Source: JBBQUN01 sp963717115 (GTDB lineage: Bacteria > Actinomycetota > Acidimicrobiia > Acidimicrobiales > SZUA-35). From it: a stretch of DNA of 64,000 bases. This document shows, piece by piece, positions 18,056-26,262 of this stretch (position 1 is the first letter of the stretch; the number at the start of each line of letters is the position of its first letter). The stretch spans positions 992,001-1,056,000 of the forward strand of contig CAVQVO010000020.1 of assembly GCA_963717115.1 (NCBI GenBank). The letters are read 5' to 3'. The notes under the pieces are model-generated. The model saw only the letters and a program-made list of their open reading frames with translations, had not been told where the DNA came from and made no database searches. The position numbers were made by a program, and so were the translations under genes.

Positions 18056-18345
18056 GATCCCGATGCGAGGAGCTCGTCGAGCAACTCGTCCTGACGGCGT
18101 TCGAGCGCGGCGATGCGGTCGAGCCAGCGGGCCCGATCGCGTTGCAGTGCACTCACGGTGCGACTGGCGTCGCGGTGTTCGCGGGAGGCGAGGGGGGTCT
18201 CGGACACCAGCGAGCGGAGCCGGGCGTCGTCGGCAGAGTCCACGAAGTGCACCAGCTGCTCGTCGAGCACCCGGAGCTCCTCACGGGCCGACCGCAGCTC
18301 GGCGGCACCGCTGGTCAGACGGCGCTCGATCGCCGCCCGGCTCAT
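18052..18345 (-). CDS. Small coiled-coil protein of unknown function
   Basis: 97 residues, almost entirely charged helix with heptad-like Leu spacing (ELRSAREELRVLDEQLVHF; ALQRDRARWLDRIAALERR). No cysteines, membrane segment or signal. The frame is open further upstream, but that part would overlap the tRNA-Leu gene, so ATG 18345 is the sensible start. It overlaps pdtaR by 4 bases (ATGA), so the two are co-translated and may act together (inference). I recognise no family. Confidence 0.7.
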   Translation of the reverse strand: MSRAAIERRLTSGAAELRSAREELRVLDEQLVHFVDSADDARLRSLVSETPLASREHRDASRTVSALQRDRARWLDRIAALERRQDELLDELLASGS

Positions 18346-18405
18346 CGTGGGCTCGCGACCGCGGCCGAGACCGACGGGGCAGGCTCGCTGGATCGGTTCG
18401 ACATG

Positions 18406-18488
18406 TGCCCGGGGTGGGACTCGAACCCACACGCCCTCTCGGACAGCGGATTTTGAGTCCGCCGCGTCTGCCATTCCGCCACCCGGGC
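18406..18488 (-). tRNA. tRNA-Leu (anticodon CAA)
   Basis: The acceptor stem pairs GCCCGGG with CCCGGGC. The anticodon stem GCGGA/TCCGC holds loop CTCAAAA, giving anticodon CAA (reads UUG). A long variable arm and GGTTCGAGTCC T-arm are present as in class II tRNAs. The discriminator is A and no CCA is encoded. Confidence 0.95.
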
Positions 18489-18599
18489 CGGGTTCGGATC
18501 CGCCATCGTACAAGAACACTTCGGGTCTCCGCCGAACGCATTCGACACCCGATGACTGCCCATACCCGCTGGTAACCGCGGTGCTCGGCGGGATGGGCA

Positions 18600-18605
18600 T
18601 ACGAT
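18600..18605 (+). promoter_or_regulatory. Putative -10 box of the fab operon
   Basis: TACGAT lies about 50 bases before the fabD ATG, matching the TANNNT form seen before other genes here. No clear -35 element. The transcript would carry a short hairpin (GGTGG/CCACC) just before the fabD start. Confidence 0.35.
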
Positions 18606-18655
18606 GGCCCCATCTTTTCGAAACCCAACCGGCGAAAGGGTGGTCTAACCCACCG

Positions 18656-19840
18656 ATGAGTTCCATCATGATTGCGTTCACCTTCCCGGGCCAGGGATCG
18701 CAGAAGCCCGGGATGGGTGCCGCCTGGCAGGATCATCCCTCGTGGGAACTGGTGGCCGAGGCCAGCGAGGTCTCCGGTCGGGACCTCGAACGCCTCCTGC
18801 TCGACGCCGACATGAACGAACTGGTCGAGACCCGGAACTCACAGCTCACGACGTTCGTGATGAGCATGATCGTGCTCGATGCCGTCGAGCGAACCGGGGT
18901 CGAGGCGGCGTTCCACGCCGGCCACAGTCTGGGTGAGTACTCCGCGCTCACCGCCGCGGGCGTGATCGGATTCGACGACGGCGTCCGCCTCGTGACCGAA
19001 CGAGGCAACGCCATGCAGGCAGCCGCCGATTCCCAGGAGGGCACCATGTACGCCATCCTCGGGCTCGACGACGACAAGGTCGAGATGGCGTGCCTGTGTG
19101 TCGATGGCGATGTCTGGGTCGCCAACTACAACGCCCCCGGGCAGGTGGTCATCGCCGGCGAACCGAAGGCCCTCGAGGCGGCGGCCGCCGAGGCCAAGGA
19201 ACTCGGTGCCAAGCGGGCGATGCCCATCAAGGTCGGCGGCGCCTTCCACACCCCGTTCATGTCTCCGGCGCGCGAACGGCTCCGGAAGGCCATCGGCGAC
19301 ACCGACTTCCGTCGACCCACGCGTCCGGTGTTCGCCAACGTCGATGCGCTGGCCCACGAAGATCCTGCCGACTGGCCACGCCTGATGGGGGCGCAGCTCA
19401 CCAGTCCGGTTCGTTGGCGTCACACCCTGCTCAACCTCGCGGCCGAAGGGGTGACCGGTTACCTCGAACTGGGGCCGGGCACCGTCCTCACGGGCATGGC
19501 GAAGCGCACGGTCGGTGACGCCACCACCATCTCGGTCAGTACGCCCGCCGACGTCGACCAGTTGCTCGAGGCGCTCTCGAACGCCTCCCAGACCGGAGCG
19601 GTCCGCGAAGGCGAATACCTGTACGCGGTCGAACGCCTGGTGGTGAGCCCGTCGACCGGCGTCTTCCAGCCCGTCGACGAGTTGGCCGCCGGCGAACCGA
19701 TCGTGGCCGGCGCACTGGTGGGCCATGTCGGTGAGGTCGAGGTGCGGTCGCCGTTCCATGGCGAACTCCAGGGGATCCTGGCCATGGCCGGCGAGCGGGT
19801 GACGACCTCCCAGCCGATCGCCTGGCTGCGGATCTCATGA
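18656..19840 (+). CDS. fabD: Malonyl-CoA:ACP transacylase with C-terminal lipoyl-like domain
   Basis: 394 residues from ATG 18656 (a second in-frame ATG is at 18668); ordinary FabD is about 310. The first 300 residues show FTFPGQGSQ, catalytic Ser91 in AGHSLGEYSAL, the His in GGAFHTPFM and LELGPGTVLTGM. It loads malonate on ACP for fatty acid chain extension. The last 75 residues (VVSPSTGVFQPV ... VRSPFHGELQGILAMAGERV) resemble a biotinyl/lipoyl domain but lack the usual modified Lys. It heads fabD-fabH-fabG and overlaps fabH by 4 bases. Confidence 0.92.
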   Translation: MSSIMIAFTFPGQGSQKPGMGAAWQDHPSWELVAEASEVSGRDLERLLLDADMNELVETRNSQLTTFVMSMIVLDAVERTGVEAAFHAGHSLGEYSALTAAGVIGFDDGVRLVTERGNAMQAAADSQEGTMYAILGLDDDKVEMACLCVDGDVWVANYNAPGQVVIAGEPKALEAAAAEAKELGAKRAMPIKVGGAFHTPFMSPARERLRKAIGDTDFRRPTRPVFANVDALAHEDPADWPRLMGAQLTSPVRWRHTLLNLAAEGVTGYLELGPGTVLTGMAKRTVGDATTISVSTPADVDQLLEALSNASQTGAVREGEYLYAVERLVVSPSTGVFQPVDELAAGEPIVAGALVGHVGEVEVRSPFHGELQGILAMAGERVTTSQPIAWLRIS

Positions 19841-20919
19841 GCGCCGGCTCGCTGACCGGCGCCGGTCCCGGTCTGCGATTCGCCGGCCTCGGCACGGCCC
19901 TGCCCGACAACATCGTCACCAACGATCATCTGACGGCGTCGATGGACACCTCGCACGAGTGGATCCGCGAACGAACCGGGATCACGTCGCGCCGGCTCGG
20001 GGGAACCACCTCGGAACTCGCCATCGCCGCCTCCCGCCTGGCCGTCGCCCAATCCGGCGTGTCTCCGCTCGACATCGGTCAGGTCGTGCTCGCGACCACG
20101 ACACCCGACTACATCATGCCCGGCACGGCACCCGCCGTCGCCGAGGCGCTGGGTGCCGACTGCGGGGCCTTCGACGTGCAAGCCGTGTGCTCGGGCTGGG
20201 TCTACGGGATGATCGTCGCCAACGGTCTGCTGCTCCAGGGTGTCGACAACGTGCTGTTGATCGGCGCCGACACCATGGACCGCATCACCGACTACACCGA
20301 CCGGGGCACGGGCATCCTGTTCGGCAACGGCGCCGGTGCCGCCGTGCTCCAACGCAACGACACCGCCCGGGGCGAACTCCTCGGCTGGGACCTCGGCTCC
20401 AACGGCCGCCACATCCAGATCCTCTACAGCGAACACGGCAAGACCATGAGCATGGACGGCAAGGAGGTCTTCCGTCAGGCCGTCACGGTCATGACCAAGT
20501 CGGCCAACGCAGCGATGGCGATGGCCGGGCTCGGTGTCGCCGACATCGACTTCGTCATCCCCCACCAGGCCAACGTCCGCATCGTCGAGGCCGCCTGGAA
20601 GCGCCTCGGTTTCTCGATGGAACAGACGGGCCTGGTGCTCGACTACACGGGCAACACCTCGTCGGCGTCCATCCCGCTGGCGCTCGGCGAGGCCGTCGCC
20701 GACGGACGGGTTCGAGACGGCAAGATCGTGATGTTCCTCGGCTTCGGTGCCGGCATGACCTGGGGGGCCAACATCGTGCGCTGGCACGGTCCCGATGCCC
20801 CCGAGACCACCTCGATGGCCACCGTCGCCGTGACCAACCCGAAGGTGACCGGCACCACCACCCTCGTCACCCCCCTTCGAGACCTGACCGGCGAACCACA
20901 GGAGACCGAGCATCCATGA
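19837..20919 (+). CDS. fabH: 3-oxoacyl-ACP synthase III
   Basis: 360 residues. The catalytic triad is visible: Cys118 in QAVCSGW, His in IPHQANVRI and Asn in YTGNTSSAS. It condenses an acyl-CoA with malonyl-ACP to start fatty acid synthesis. A tail of about 30 residues rich in Thr/Pro extends past the normal end (GANIVRW). The ATG overlaps the fabD stop (ATGA), and the stop overlaps the fabG start likewise. Confidence 0.93.
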   Translation: MSAGSLTGAGPGLRFAGLGTALPDNIVTNDHLTASMDTSHEWIRERTGITSRRLGGTTSELAIAASRLAVAQSGVSPLDIGQVVLATTTPDYIMPGTAPAVAEALGADCGAFDVQAVCSGWVYGMIVANGLLLQGVDNVLLIGADTMDRITDYTDRGTGILFGNGAGAAVLQRNDTARGELLGWDLGSNGRHIQILYSEHGKTMSMDGKEVFRQAVTVMTKSANAAMAMAGLGVADIDFVIPHQANVRIVEAAWKRLGFSMEQTGLVLDYTGNTSSASIPLALGEAVADGRVRDGKIVMFLGFGAGMTWGANIVRWHGPDAPETTSMATVAVTNPKVTGTTTLVTPLRDLTGEPQETEHP

Positions 20920-21659
20920 CCGACGCTCCCCCAGCCGACGCCGAGCCCCGACGGGTCGCCTTCGTCACGGGCGGTTCCCGCGGGATCGGTCTGGCCTGCG
21001 CACTCGGTCTGGCCGACGACGGTTTCGCCGTCGCCGTCGGATCCCGATCACGGCCCGAGTCCCTCGATGCCCGGTTGTTCTGGGTGCCGTGTGACGTGAC
21101 CGACTCCGAATCGGTCGACTCGGCGTTCGCCGCCGTCGAGGCCAACTTCGGCACCACCGTCGCCGTGCTGGTCGCCAATGCCGGGGTCACCAACGACGGC
21201 CTGGTCCTGCGCATGTCCGAGTCCGACTTCGTCGACGTCGTCGACGCCAATCTCACCGGGGCGTTCCGCTGCTCGAAACGGGCGGTGAAGGGCATGATGA
21301 AGGCCCGCTGGGGTCGCATCATCCTCATGTCGTCGGTCGTCGGCACGCTCGGCCAGGCCGGCCAGGCGAACTATGCGGCGTCGAAGGCAGGATTGGCCGG
21401 ATTCGGCAGGTCGCTCGCCCGGGAGTTCGCCTCGCGGAACATCACGGTCAACATCGTCGCACCGGGCCCCATCGCCACCGACATGTTGGCGGCCGCCGAC
21501 CCGAAGGCGATCGACGCCATGTCCGCCGCCGTTCCACTCGGCCGGATCGGCGAGCCATCCGACATCGCCGCCGCGGTCTCGTTCCTCGCCTCGCCGGGAG
21601 CGAGCTACATCACCGGCGCGACCATCCCCGTCGACGGGGGCCTGGGGATGGGCGGTTGA
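20916..21659 (+). CDS. fabG: 3-oxoacyl-ACP reductase
   Basis: 247 residues, classical short-chain dehydrogenase: NADPH motif TGGSRGIG, NAGVTNDG, catalytic Ser in LMSSVVG and YAASK, and IPVDGG near the end. It reduces 3-oxoacyl-ACP. The start ATG 20916 overlaps the fabH stop by ATGA, so the three genes are translationally coupled. The following acpP has its own promoter-like sequence after a 165-base gap. Confidence 0.92.
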   Translation: MTDAPPADAEPRRVAFVTGGSRGIGLACALGLADDGFAVAVGSRSRPESLDARLFWVPCDVTDSESVDSAFAAVEANFGTTVAVLVANAGVTNDGLVLRMSESDFVDVVDANLTGAFRCSKRAVKGMMKARWGRIILMSSVVGTLGQAGQANYAASKAGLAGFGRSLAREFASRNITVNIVAPGPIATDMLAAADPKAIDAMSAAVPLGRIGEPSDIAAAVSFLASPGASYITGATIPVDGGLGMGG

Positions 21660-21764
21660 CCGCCAAATCGTCCCCGGCGACGGAACCGGTCCCGATGACG
21701 AGACCCAGCACCCCTCGAACAGCCGGGGTTCCCCATCGTGGGCCGCACTGCCCCGGCAATCGAA

Positions 21765-21799
21765 TAGCGTAAGCGGCGTCCGGATCGAACTCCGGACGC
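21765..21799 (+). promoter_or_regulatory. acpP -10 box and 5'-terminal hairpin
   Basis: TAGCGT at 21765-21770 fits a -10 element. Six bases on, a perfect inverted repeat begins: GCGTCCGGA, 6-base loop, TCCGGACGC (21776-21784 / 21791-21799). A transcript from this promoter would start at or near the hairpin, which sits just before AGGAGG (21812-21817). It could instead serve as the end of the fabG transcript. Confidence 0.5.
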
Positions 21800-21824
21800 C
21801 TTGAACGGTTCAGGAGGAACCCAA

Positions 21825-22064
21825 GTGAGTGACGAACAGAATTTCGAGCGATTCCGCAAGTGCGCCGTCGAGGTGCTCTCGGTCGATCCCTCGGTCGTGA
21901 CCAAGGAAGCGCGCTTCGCCGAGGATCTCGATGCCGACAGCCTCGACCTCGTCGAGTTGGTCATGGCGCTCGAAGAGGAGTTCGACGTCTCGGTCGACGA
22001 AGAAGAGCTCGAAGGTGTCGAGACGGTCCAGGCTGCCTACGACCTGGTCGTCGGCAAGCTCTGA
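21825..22064 (+). CDS. acpP: Acyl carrier protein
   Basis: 79 residues from GTG 21825, fixed by AGGAGG seven bases upstream. The acidic four-helix protein has the phosphopantetheine site Ser39 in DLDADSLDLVELVM, and EEFDVSVDEEE after it. It carries growing chains for the neighbouring Fab enzymes. Its stop overlaps the fabF start as TGATG. Confidence 0.95.
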   Translation: MSDEQNFERFRKCAVEVLSVDPSVVTKEARFAEDLDADSLDLVELVMALEEEFDVSVDEEELEGVETVQAAYDLVVGKL

Positions 22065-23239
22065 TGGAACGCCGCCGAGTCGCCGTCACCGGTGTCGGCG
22101 TCGTCGCCACCTGCGGAGTCGGGAAGGACGCATTCTGGTCCGGCCTGTTCGCCGCGCCGGCGGGCGGCGCTCAGCATCTCGTCGAGGACTGGGATCCCTC
22201 CCCGTACTTCGACAATCCCAAGGAAGCGCGCCGCTCCGACCGGTTCTCGCAGTTCGCCCTGGCGGCAACGGCCGAGGCTCTCGCCCAGGCCGGTGACCTC
22301 GGCACCGACCCCACCCGGATCGCGGTCCTGATCGGCACCGGGATCGGTGGCATCGGCACCAACGAGGAACAGATCGTGATTCGCCACGACAAGGGCGACC
22401 GTCGGGTCTCCCCCTTCCTGGTTCCGATGATGATGCCGAACGCCGCTGCCGCCTCGGTCTCGATGCGTCACGGTTTCCAGGGTCCCTGCGAGGCCACCGT
22501 CACCGCGTGCGCCGCCGGTACCCATTCGATCGGCAACGCCATCAACCTGATCCGCATGGGCCGTTCCGACGTCGTGATCGCCGGTGGCAGCGAAGCACCG
22601 ATCACCCCGACGGCCGTCGCCGGGTTCCGCAACATGACCGCGCTCACGTCCAGTGGGAAGTCGATGCCCTTCGACGTCGCCCGCGACGGGTTCGTCATCT
22701 CCGAGGGCGCAGGCATTCTCGTCCTCGAGGACTGGGATCATGCCGTGGCCCGAGGCGCCACGATCCTGGCCGAGGCCATGGGCTCGGCCAGCGTTGCCGA
22801 TGCGCACCACATCACTGCGCCGGCGCCGGGGGGCAGCGGCGCGATTCGCTGCATGGAGATCGCACTCGATGATGCCGGCCTGTCGCCGGCCGACATCGGG
22901 CACATCAACATGCACGGCACCTCCACCCCGCTCAACGACGCCGCCGAAGCCCACGCCGTCGCGAAGGTCTTCAGCGGTCGGTCACCGATCGTCACCTCGA
23001 CCAAGGGCGTCACCGGGCACGCACTCGGCGCCGCCGGGGCCATCGAGGCCGCCGCCGTCGTCCTGGCCATGGAGCACCGTCGGATCCCGCCCACCGTCGG
23101 CCTCGTCGACTACGACCCCGAGCTGCCCGAACTCAACATCGCCCGCGGCGATGGCGTGACCTGGGAACCCGCACCGTCACTGTCGAACAGCTTCGGGTTC
23201 GGCGGGCACAACGGCACGATCGTGATCGGGCCGGCCTAG
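22064..23239 (+). CDS. fabF: 3-oxoacyl-ACP synthase II
   Basis: 391 residues. The active-site Cys149 is in VTACAAGTHSIG, with the two catalytic His in MHGTSTPLND and KGVTGHALGAAG and the closing SNSFGFGGHNG loop. It elongates fatty acids by condensing acyl-ACP with malonyl-ACP. It is coupled to acpP by a TGATG overlap and is the last gene of the plus-strand fab cluster. The next gene on the opposite strand ends 10 bases after it. Confidence 0.94.
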   Translation: MERRRVAVTGVGVVATCGVGKDAFWSGLFAAPAGGAQHLVEDWDPSPYFDNPKEARRSDRFSQFALAATAEALAQAGDLGTDPTRIAVLIGTGIGGIGTNEEQIVIRHDKGDRRVSPFLVPMMMPNAAAASVSMRHGFQGPCEATVTACAAGTHSIGNAINLIRMGRSDVVIAGGSEAPITPTAVAGFRNMTALTSSGKSMPFDVARDGFVISEGAGILVLEDWDHAVARGATILAEAMGSASVADAHHITAPAPGGSGAIRCMEIALDDAGLSPADIGHINMHGTSTPLNDAAEAHAVAKVFSGRSPIVTSTKGVTGHALGAAGAIEAAAVVLAMEHRRIPPTVGLVDYDPELPELNIARGDGVTWEPAPSLSNSFGFGGHNGTIVIGPA

Positions 23240-23249
23240 GACCGACCGG

Positions 23250-23696
23250 TCAGGCGTCGACCACGACCAGCATCAGCTCGGCCTGGCAGGCGGTCTGACC
23301 GTCGACGCTGGCGACGCCGGTGGCCCGTCCACCCCGGCTGCCGAGTTTGAGGAACTCGACCTCGAGGGTCAGCACGTCGCCGGGCACCACCTGGCGGCGG
23401 AACTTCACCTTGTCGACCCCACCGAAGAGCGGGATCTTCCCGGCGAAACGCGGTTCGGCGAGGGCGAGGCAGGCGCCAACCTGGGCCAGCGCCTCGACCA
23501 TCAGCACCCCGGGCAGGGTCGGTCGACCCGGGAAGTGGCCGGGGAAGAAGTACTCGTCACCGGTGATGGCCCACGTGCCGACGGCTCGTACCCCGGGCTC
23601 GAGTTCGACGAGTTCGTCGACGAGCAGGAACGGGGCCCGGTGTGGGAGCAGGGACTCGGGGGTGGGGAGCGACCGGGTCGATTCGTCTCCGGTCAT
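23250..23696 (-). CDS. fabZ: FabZ-like 3-hydroxyacyl-ACP dehydratase (hot-dog fold)
   Basis: 148 residues with LLPHRAPFLLVDELVELEPG and the FabZ active-site pattern EYFFPGHFPGRPTLPGVLMVEALAQVGA, where His and Glu are catalytic. It likely dehydrates 3-hydroxyacyl-ACP and complements FabG/FabF next door. ATG 23696 overlaps the bcp stop by ATGA, so it follows bcp in the minus-strand unit. Other hot-dog acyl-ACP enzymes share the fold, but the motif fits FabZ best. Confidence 0.85.
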   Translation of the reverse strand: MTGDESTRSLPTPESLLPHRAPFLLVDELVELEPGVRAVGTWAITGDEYFFPGHFPGRPTLPGVLMVEALAQVGACLALAEPRFAGKIPLFGGVDKVKFRRQVVPGDVLTLEVEFLKLGSRGGRATGVASVDGQTACQAELMLVVVDA

Positions 23697-24173
23697 GCGA
23701 GTTCCGCCAGGGCCGCCAGCAGCTTGGTCGGGGTGTCCTTCGGACTGATCTTGGGAAACGCGGCGGCGATCGTGCCGTCGGCATCGATCAGGAAGGCGGA
23801 GCGGATGACCCCGAGGTAGGTCTTGCCGTAGAGCTTCTTCTCGCCCCACACACCATAGGCCTCGGCCATCACGTGGTCGGGGTCCGACAGGAGGGTGAAG
23901 CCGAGCCCGTGCTCGTCGTCGAACGCTCGTTGGCGACGTCGGCGAATCGGGGCTGACACCGACGATGCGTGCCGAGCCGATGTCGCCGGCGATGTCTCGG
24001 AGGTGGCACGACTGGGTGGTGCACCCCGGCGTCATGGCCTTGGGATAGAAGTACAGCAGGGTGGCAGACCCGGCGAGATCGGCGCGGGTCGTGGTGGCCC
24101 CGTGCTGATCGACGAGGGCGAAGTCCGGGGCCGGATCGCCGACCGCTGGTCCGGATGAGGAATCGAGGGGCAT
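23693..24173 (-). CDS. bcp: Thioredoxin-dependent peroxiredoxin (Bcp family), broken by two frameshifts
   Basis: From ATG 24173 the first frame gives VGDPAPDFALVDQHG, LLYFYPKAMTPGCTTQSCHLRD (peroxidatic Cys in TPGCT) and IVGVSPDS. Around 23945-23957 the reading must change frame twice: SPDS, then ADVANER in a second frame, then DDEHGLGFTLLSD in the third, which continues to 23693. Each step fits one missing base in a short run (TTC or TCG). Joined length is about 160 residues, normal for Bcp/PrxQ, which reduce peroxides. The two shifts about 15 bases apart, with sense restored, suggest sequence error. Confidence 0.75.
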
Positions 24174-24319
24174 CACGCAACCGTACCCGGCGGACGCGGA
24201 CGCCTCCTGCATGACCGGCGATCTGCGGGCAGCCGGAATGCACGGTGCTCGGGTCCTCTCCCGAGACCCGAGCACCACGTGATTGCCTCCGCAGGATCCG
24301 AGGACGGATCCGACGGTGA

Positions 24320-24595
24320 TCAGCCCTTGCCGGCAGCCTTCAGCTTGGCCCCTGCGGTGACCTTCACGGCCTTGCCGGCCGGGATCGGCATGGGCTCCTT
24401 GGTCTGGGGATTGAAGCCGGTGCGGGCCGCCCGATGCACCTGCTCGAAGCTGACCATGCCGGGGATCGTGACCTTGTCGCCCTTGCCGACGGCGTCGCAC
24501 ACGGCCGAGAACATCGAATCGATCACCGCTCCGACGTCCTTCTTGGAGAGGTCGGTGTCGGCCGCCACTGCATCGACCAGTTCGGTCTTGTTCAT
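24320..24595 (-). CDS. hup: HU-family DNA-binding protein
   Basis: 91 residues starting MNKTELVDAVAADTDLSKKDV, with the dimerisation helices and GFNPQTKEPMPIPAGKAVKV, the DNA-bending arm of HU. ATG 24595 has AAGGAG (24604-24609) at good spacing. A short Lys/Ala tail (KLKAAGKG) follows. It is a nucleoid protein that bends and compacts DNA. Single gene between bcp and the globin gene. Confidence 0.95.
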   Translation of the reverse strand: MNKTELVDAVAADTDLSKKDVGAVIDSMFSAVCDAVGKGDKVTIPGMVSFEQVHRAARTGFNPQTKEPMPIPAGKAVKVTAGAKLKAAGKG

Positions 24596-24732
24596 CTGAG
24601 AACTCCTTGGAACCTGTCGCCCCGCCGTTCGGGACACGCTTGAAGGCAAGTCGCAACGAATCACAAAGTCAAGCACCCTCGGGCCGAGGAACCGCCTTTT
24701 CCCTGATCACGGTCGTGGTGACAAATCACACA

Positions 24733-25179
24733 TCAGGCGTCGGAGACCCCCGCGTCGGGATGCGGACGGTCGTCGGTGTGGTTGATCATGGCCGTGGCCG
24801 CCTGCTCGATGTACTGCTCGAGCATGGGCCGAACGAGCTGGAAGACGTCCGGCTCGAGGCCGTTGGCGTCGATGGCATCCATCATGTGGCGCACCCAACC
24901 GTCTCGCTCGGCCTGGCCGATCACGAACGGGAAGTGACGGGCCCGGAGTCGGGGGTGCCCCCGCTCCTCGGAGTAGTGACTCGGGCCTCCCCAGTACTGC
25001 CCGAGGAACATGGCGGTGCGGCGGCGGGGCTCGGAGAGGTCGTCGGGATAGACCTTGCGCACCACCGGATCCTGTTCGACACGGTCGAAGAAGTCGTCGA
25101 CGACACGGTGGAACCACTCGAAGCCGCCGACCGCCTCGAACAGGGTGACGGCCACCTGGTCCTCGTCGGGCTCGGTCAT
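24733..25179 (-). CDS. glbO: Truncated haemoglobin, group II (GlbO-like)
   Basis: 148 residues with FEAVGGFEWFHRVVDDFFDRV, the group II signature YWGGPSHYSEERGHPRLRARH (proximal His in the F helix region) and MLEQY. Such proteins bind oxygen or NO and act in redox protection. ATG 25179 is preceded on the minus strand by TACAGT seven bases upstream, so it is probably leaderless. It stands alone, divergent from the sigma-factor unit. Confidence 0.9.
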   Translation of the reverse strand: MTEPDEDQVAVTLFEAVGGFEWFHRVVDDFFDRVEQDPVVRKVYPDDLSEPRRRTAMFLGQYWGGPSHYSEERGHPRLRARHFPFVIGQAERDGWVRHMMDAIDANGLEPDVFQLVRPMLEQYIEQAATAMINHTDDRPHPDAGVSDA

Positions 25180-25251
25180 GGATCCGACTGTAGCGAGCGT
25201 CGGTTCGCGGTCGGCGGGCTGCCCGACCTCACCAAGGATCGGCGTGTTGAC

Positions 25252-25257
25252 TAGGGT
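25252..25257 (+). promoter_or_regulatory. -10 box of the sigma-factor unit
   Basis: TAGGGT followed by seven bases and a GTG (25265). This is the leaderless spacing seen for rlmN, menG, asnB and others here. Confidence 0.45.
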
Positions 25258-25264
25258 CGACGGG

Positions 25265-25366
25265 GTGCCAAACGATCTGGGCGCAGCCCGGCCGCCGGAT
25301 TCCCGGCCACGTGGCGGAATGCCAACGCCGGTCGACCGGTTCCGTTCTGCGTGGTTCTGCTCATGA
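25265..25366 (+). CDS. 33-residue leaderless upstream ORF coupled to the sigma factor
   Basis: GTG 25265, placed seven bases after TAGGGT, opens a 33-codon frame rich in Pro and Arg and ending RSAWFCS. Its TGA overlaps the sigma-factor ATG 25363 by ATGA, the same junction used between real operon genes here. No similarity recognised. It may be a regulatory upstream ORF that sets sigma translation, or the sigma gene may be read independently. Confidence 0.4.
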   Translation: MPNDLGAARPPDSRPRGGMPTPVDRFRSAWFCS

Positions 25367-25956
25367 CGCCCCCGAACGAACGGGTGGGCAACTCGGCTGC
25401 GGGAGCGCTCGCGCCGGGTGAGGCGTTCGACCGCTACGTGCTCCCCGAGCTCGACCTGCTCTTCCGCACCGCTCGATCGCTCACCGGCAATGCCTTCGAT
25501 GCCGAGGACCTGGTCCAGGACACGCTCGTTCGTGCGTTCCGGGCCATCGACCGGTTCGACGGGCGCTATCCCCGGGCGTGGCTGTTGACCATCATGCGCA
25601 ACGCCAACATCAACCGGGCCCGGAAGAAGAAGCCCGACCTCCTCGACGACCCCGATCAGACCTTCGAGCGAACGGCGGCCTTCGCCGACCCCGACACGCC
25701 CGAGTCCCTCGTCCTCGATCCCCTCTTCGACGCCGCCGTCGACGACGCCTTCGACGCCCTGAGCCCCGACTTCCGTCAGATCGTCGAACTCGTGGACCTC
25801 GACGGACTGGCCTACGCCGAGGCGGCCGAACTCCTCGACATCCCGGTCGGGACCGTCATGAGTCGCCTCCACCGGGCCCGAAAGCGGATCCGAGAGCAGA
25901 TCACCGAGCAGGGCCTCGACGCCGAGGCGCCGATCGACCACGATGGCGGTCGATGA
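25363..25956 (+). CDS. ECF-type RNA polymerase sigma factor
   Basis: 197 residues. Region 2 contains FRTARSLTGNAFDAEDLVQDTLVRAF and YPRAWLLTIMRNANINR; region 4 contains LSPDFRQIVELVDLDGLAYAEAA and IPVGTVMSRLHRARKRIREQ. It directs RNA polymerase to a stress or envelope regulon, as SigE/SigH/RpoE-like factors do. ATG 25363 has no clear ribosome site of its own but overlaps the stop of a leaderless upstream ORF; GTG 25351 is an alternative. The following zinc-binding anti-sigma overlaps its stop. Confidence 0.9.
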   Translation: MTPPNERVGNSAAGALAPGEAFDRYVLPELDLLFRTARSLTGNAFDAEDLVQDTLVRAFRAIDRFDGRYPRAWLLTIMRNANINRARKKKPDLLDDPDQTFERTAAFADPDTPESLVLDPLFDAAVDDAFDALSPDFRQIVELVDLDGLAYAEAAELLDIPVGTVMSRLHRARKRIREQITEQGLDAEAPIDHDGGR

Positions 25957-26228
25957 TGTTGCGCTGGTTCCGCCGCACCAGATCCGGGCCGTCCTGCGCC
26001 GAGGTGATGGAGGTGCTCCAGAGCTACCTCGACGGCGAGGTCGACGAGGAGACCGCCCGCCGGGTGTCGGCCCACCTCGACGAATGTGTGAACTGCGGAC
26101 CCGAGGCCGAGATCTATCGGCGGATCAAGGCGTCGCTCCACCACCACGCACGGCCCGTCGATCCGGCGATCCTGGCCGGGCTCGAGCGATTCGGACGGCG
26201 GATCGCCCACGGCGATGCCGCGAGGTGA
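25953..26228 (+). CDS. Zinc-binding anti-sigma factor (ZAS/zf-HC2 type)
   Basis: 91 residues. After a basic N-terminus, CAEVMEVLQSYLDGEVDEET and HLDECVNCG form the Cys...His-x3-Cys-x2-Cys zinc site of small anti-sigma factors such as RsrA. No membrane segment, so it is soluble, favouring an oxidative-stress sensor role for the sigma pair (inference). ATG 25953 overlaps the sigma stop by ATGA; ATG 25956 is also possible. Confidence 0.85.
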   Translation: MMLRWFRRTRSGPSCAEVMEVLQSYLDGEVDEETARRVSAHLDECVNCGPEAEIYRRIKASLHHHARPVDPAILAGLERFGRRIAHGDAAR

Positions 26229-26249
26229 GCGAAGACGCAGACGGCGCGT

Positions 26250-26255
26250 TATTCT
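26250..26255 (+). promoter_or_regulatory. -10 box of the leuA leader
   Basis: TATTCT, seven bases before the GTG that opens the leucine-rich leader peptide. Spacing is as for other leaderless starts in this window. Confidence 0.45.
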
Positions 26256-26262
26256 TGTCCCC

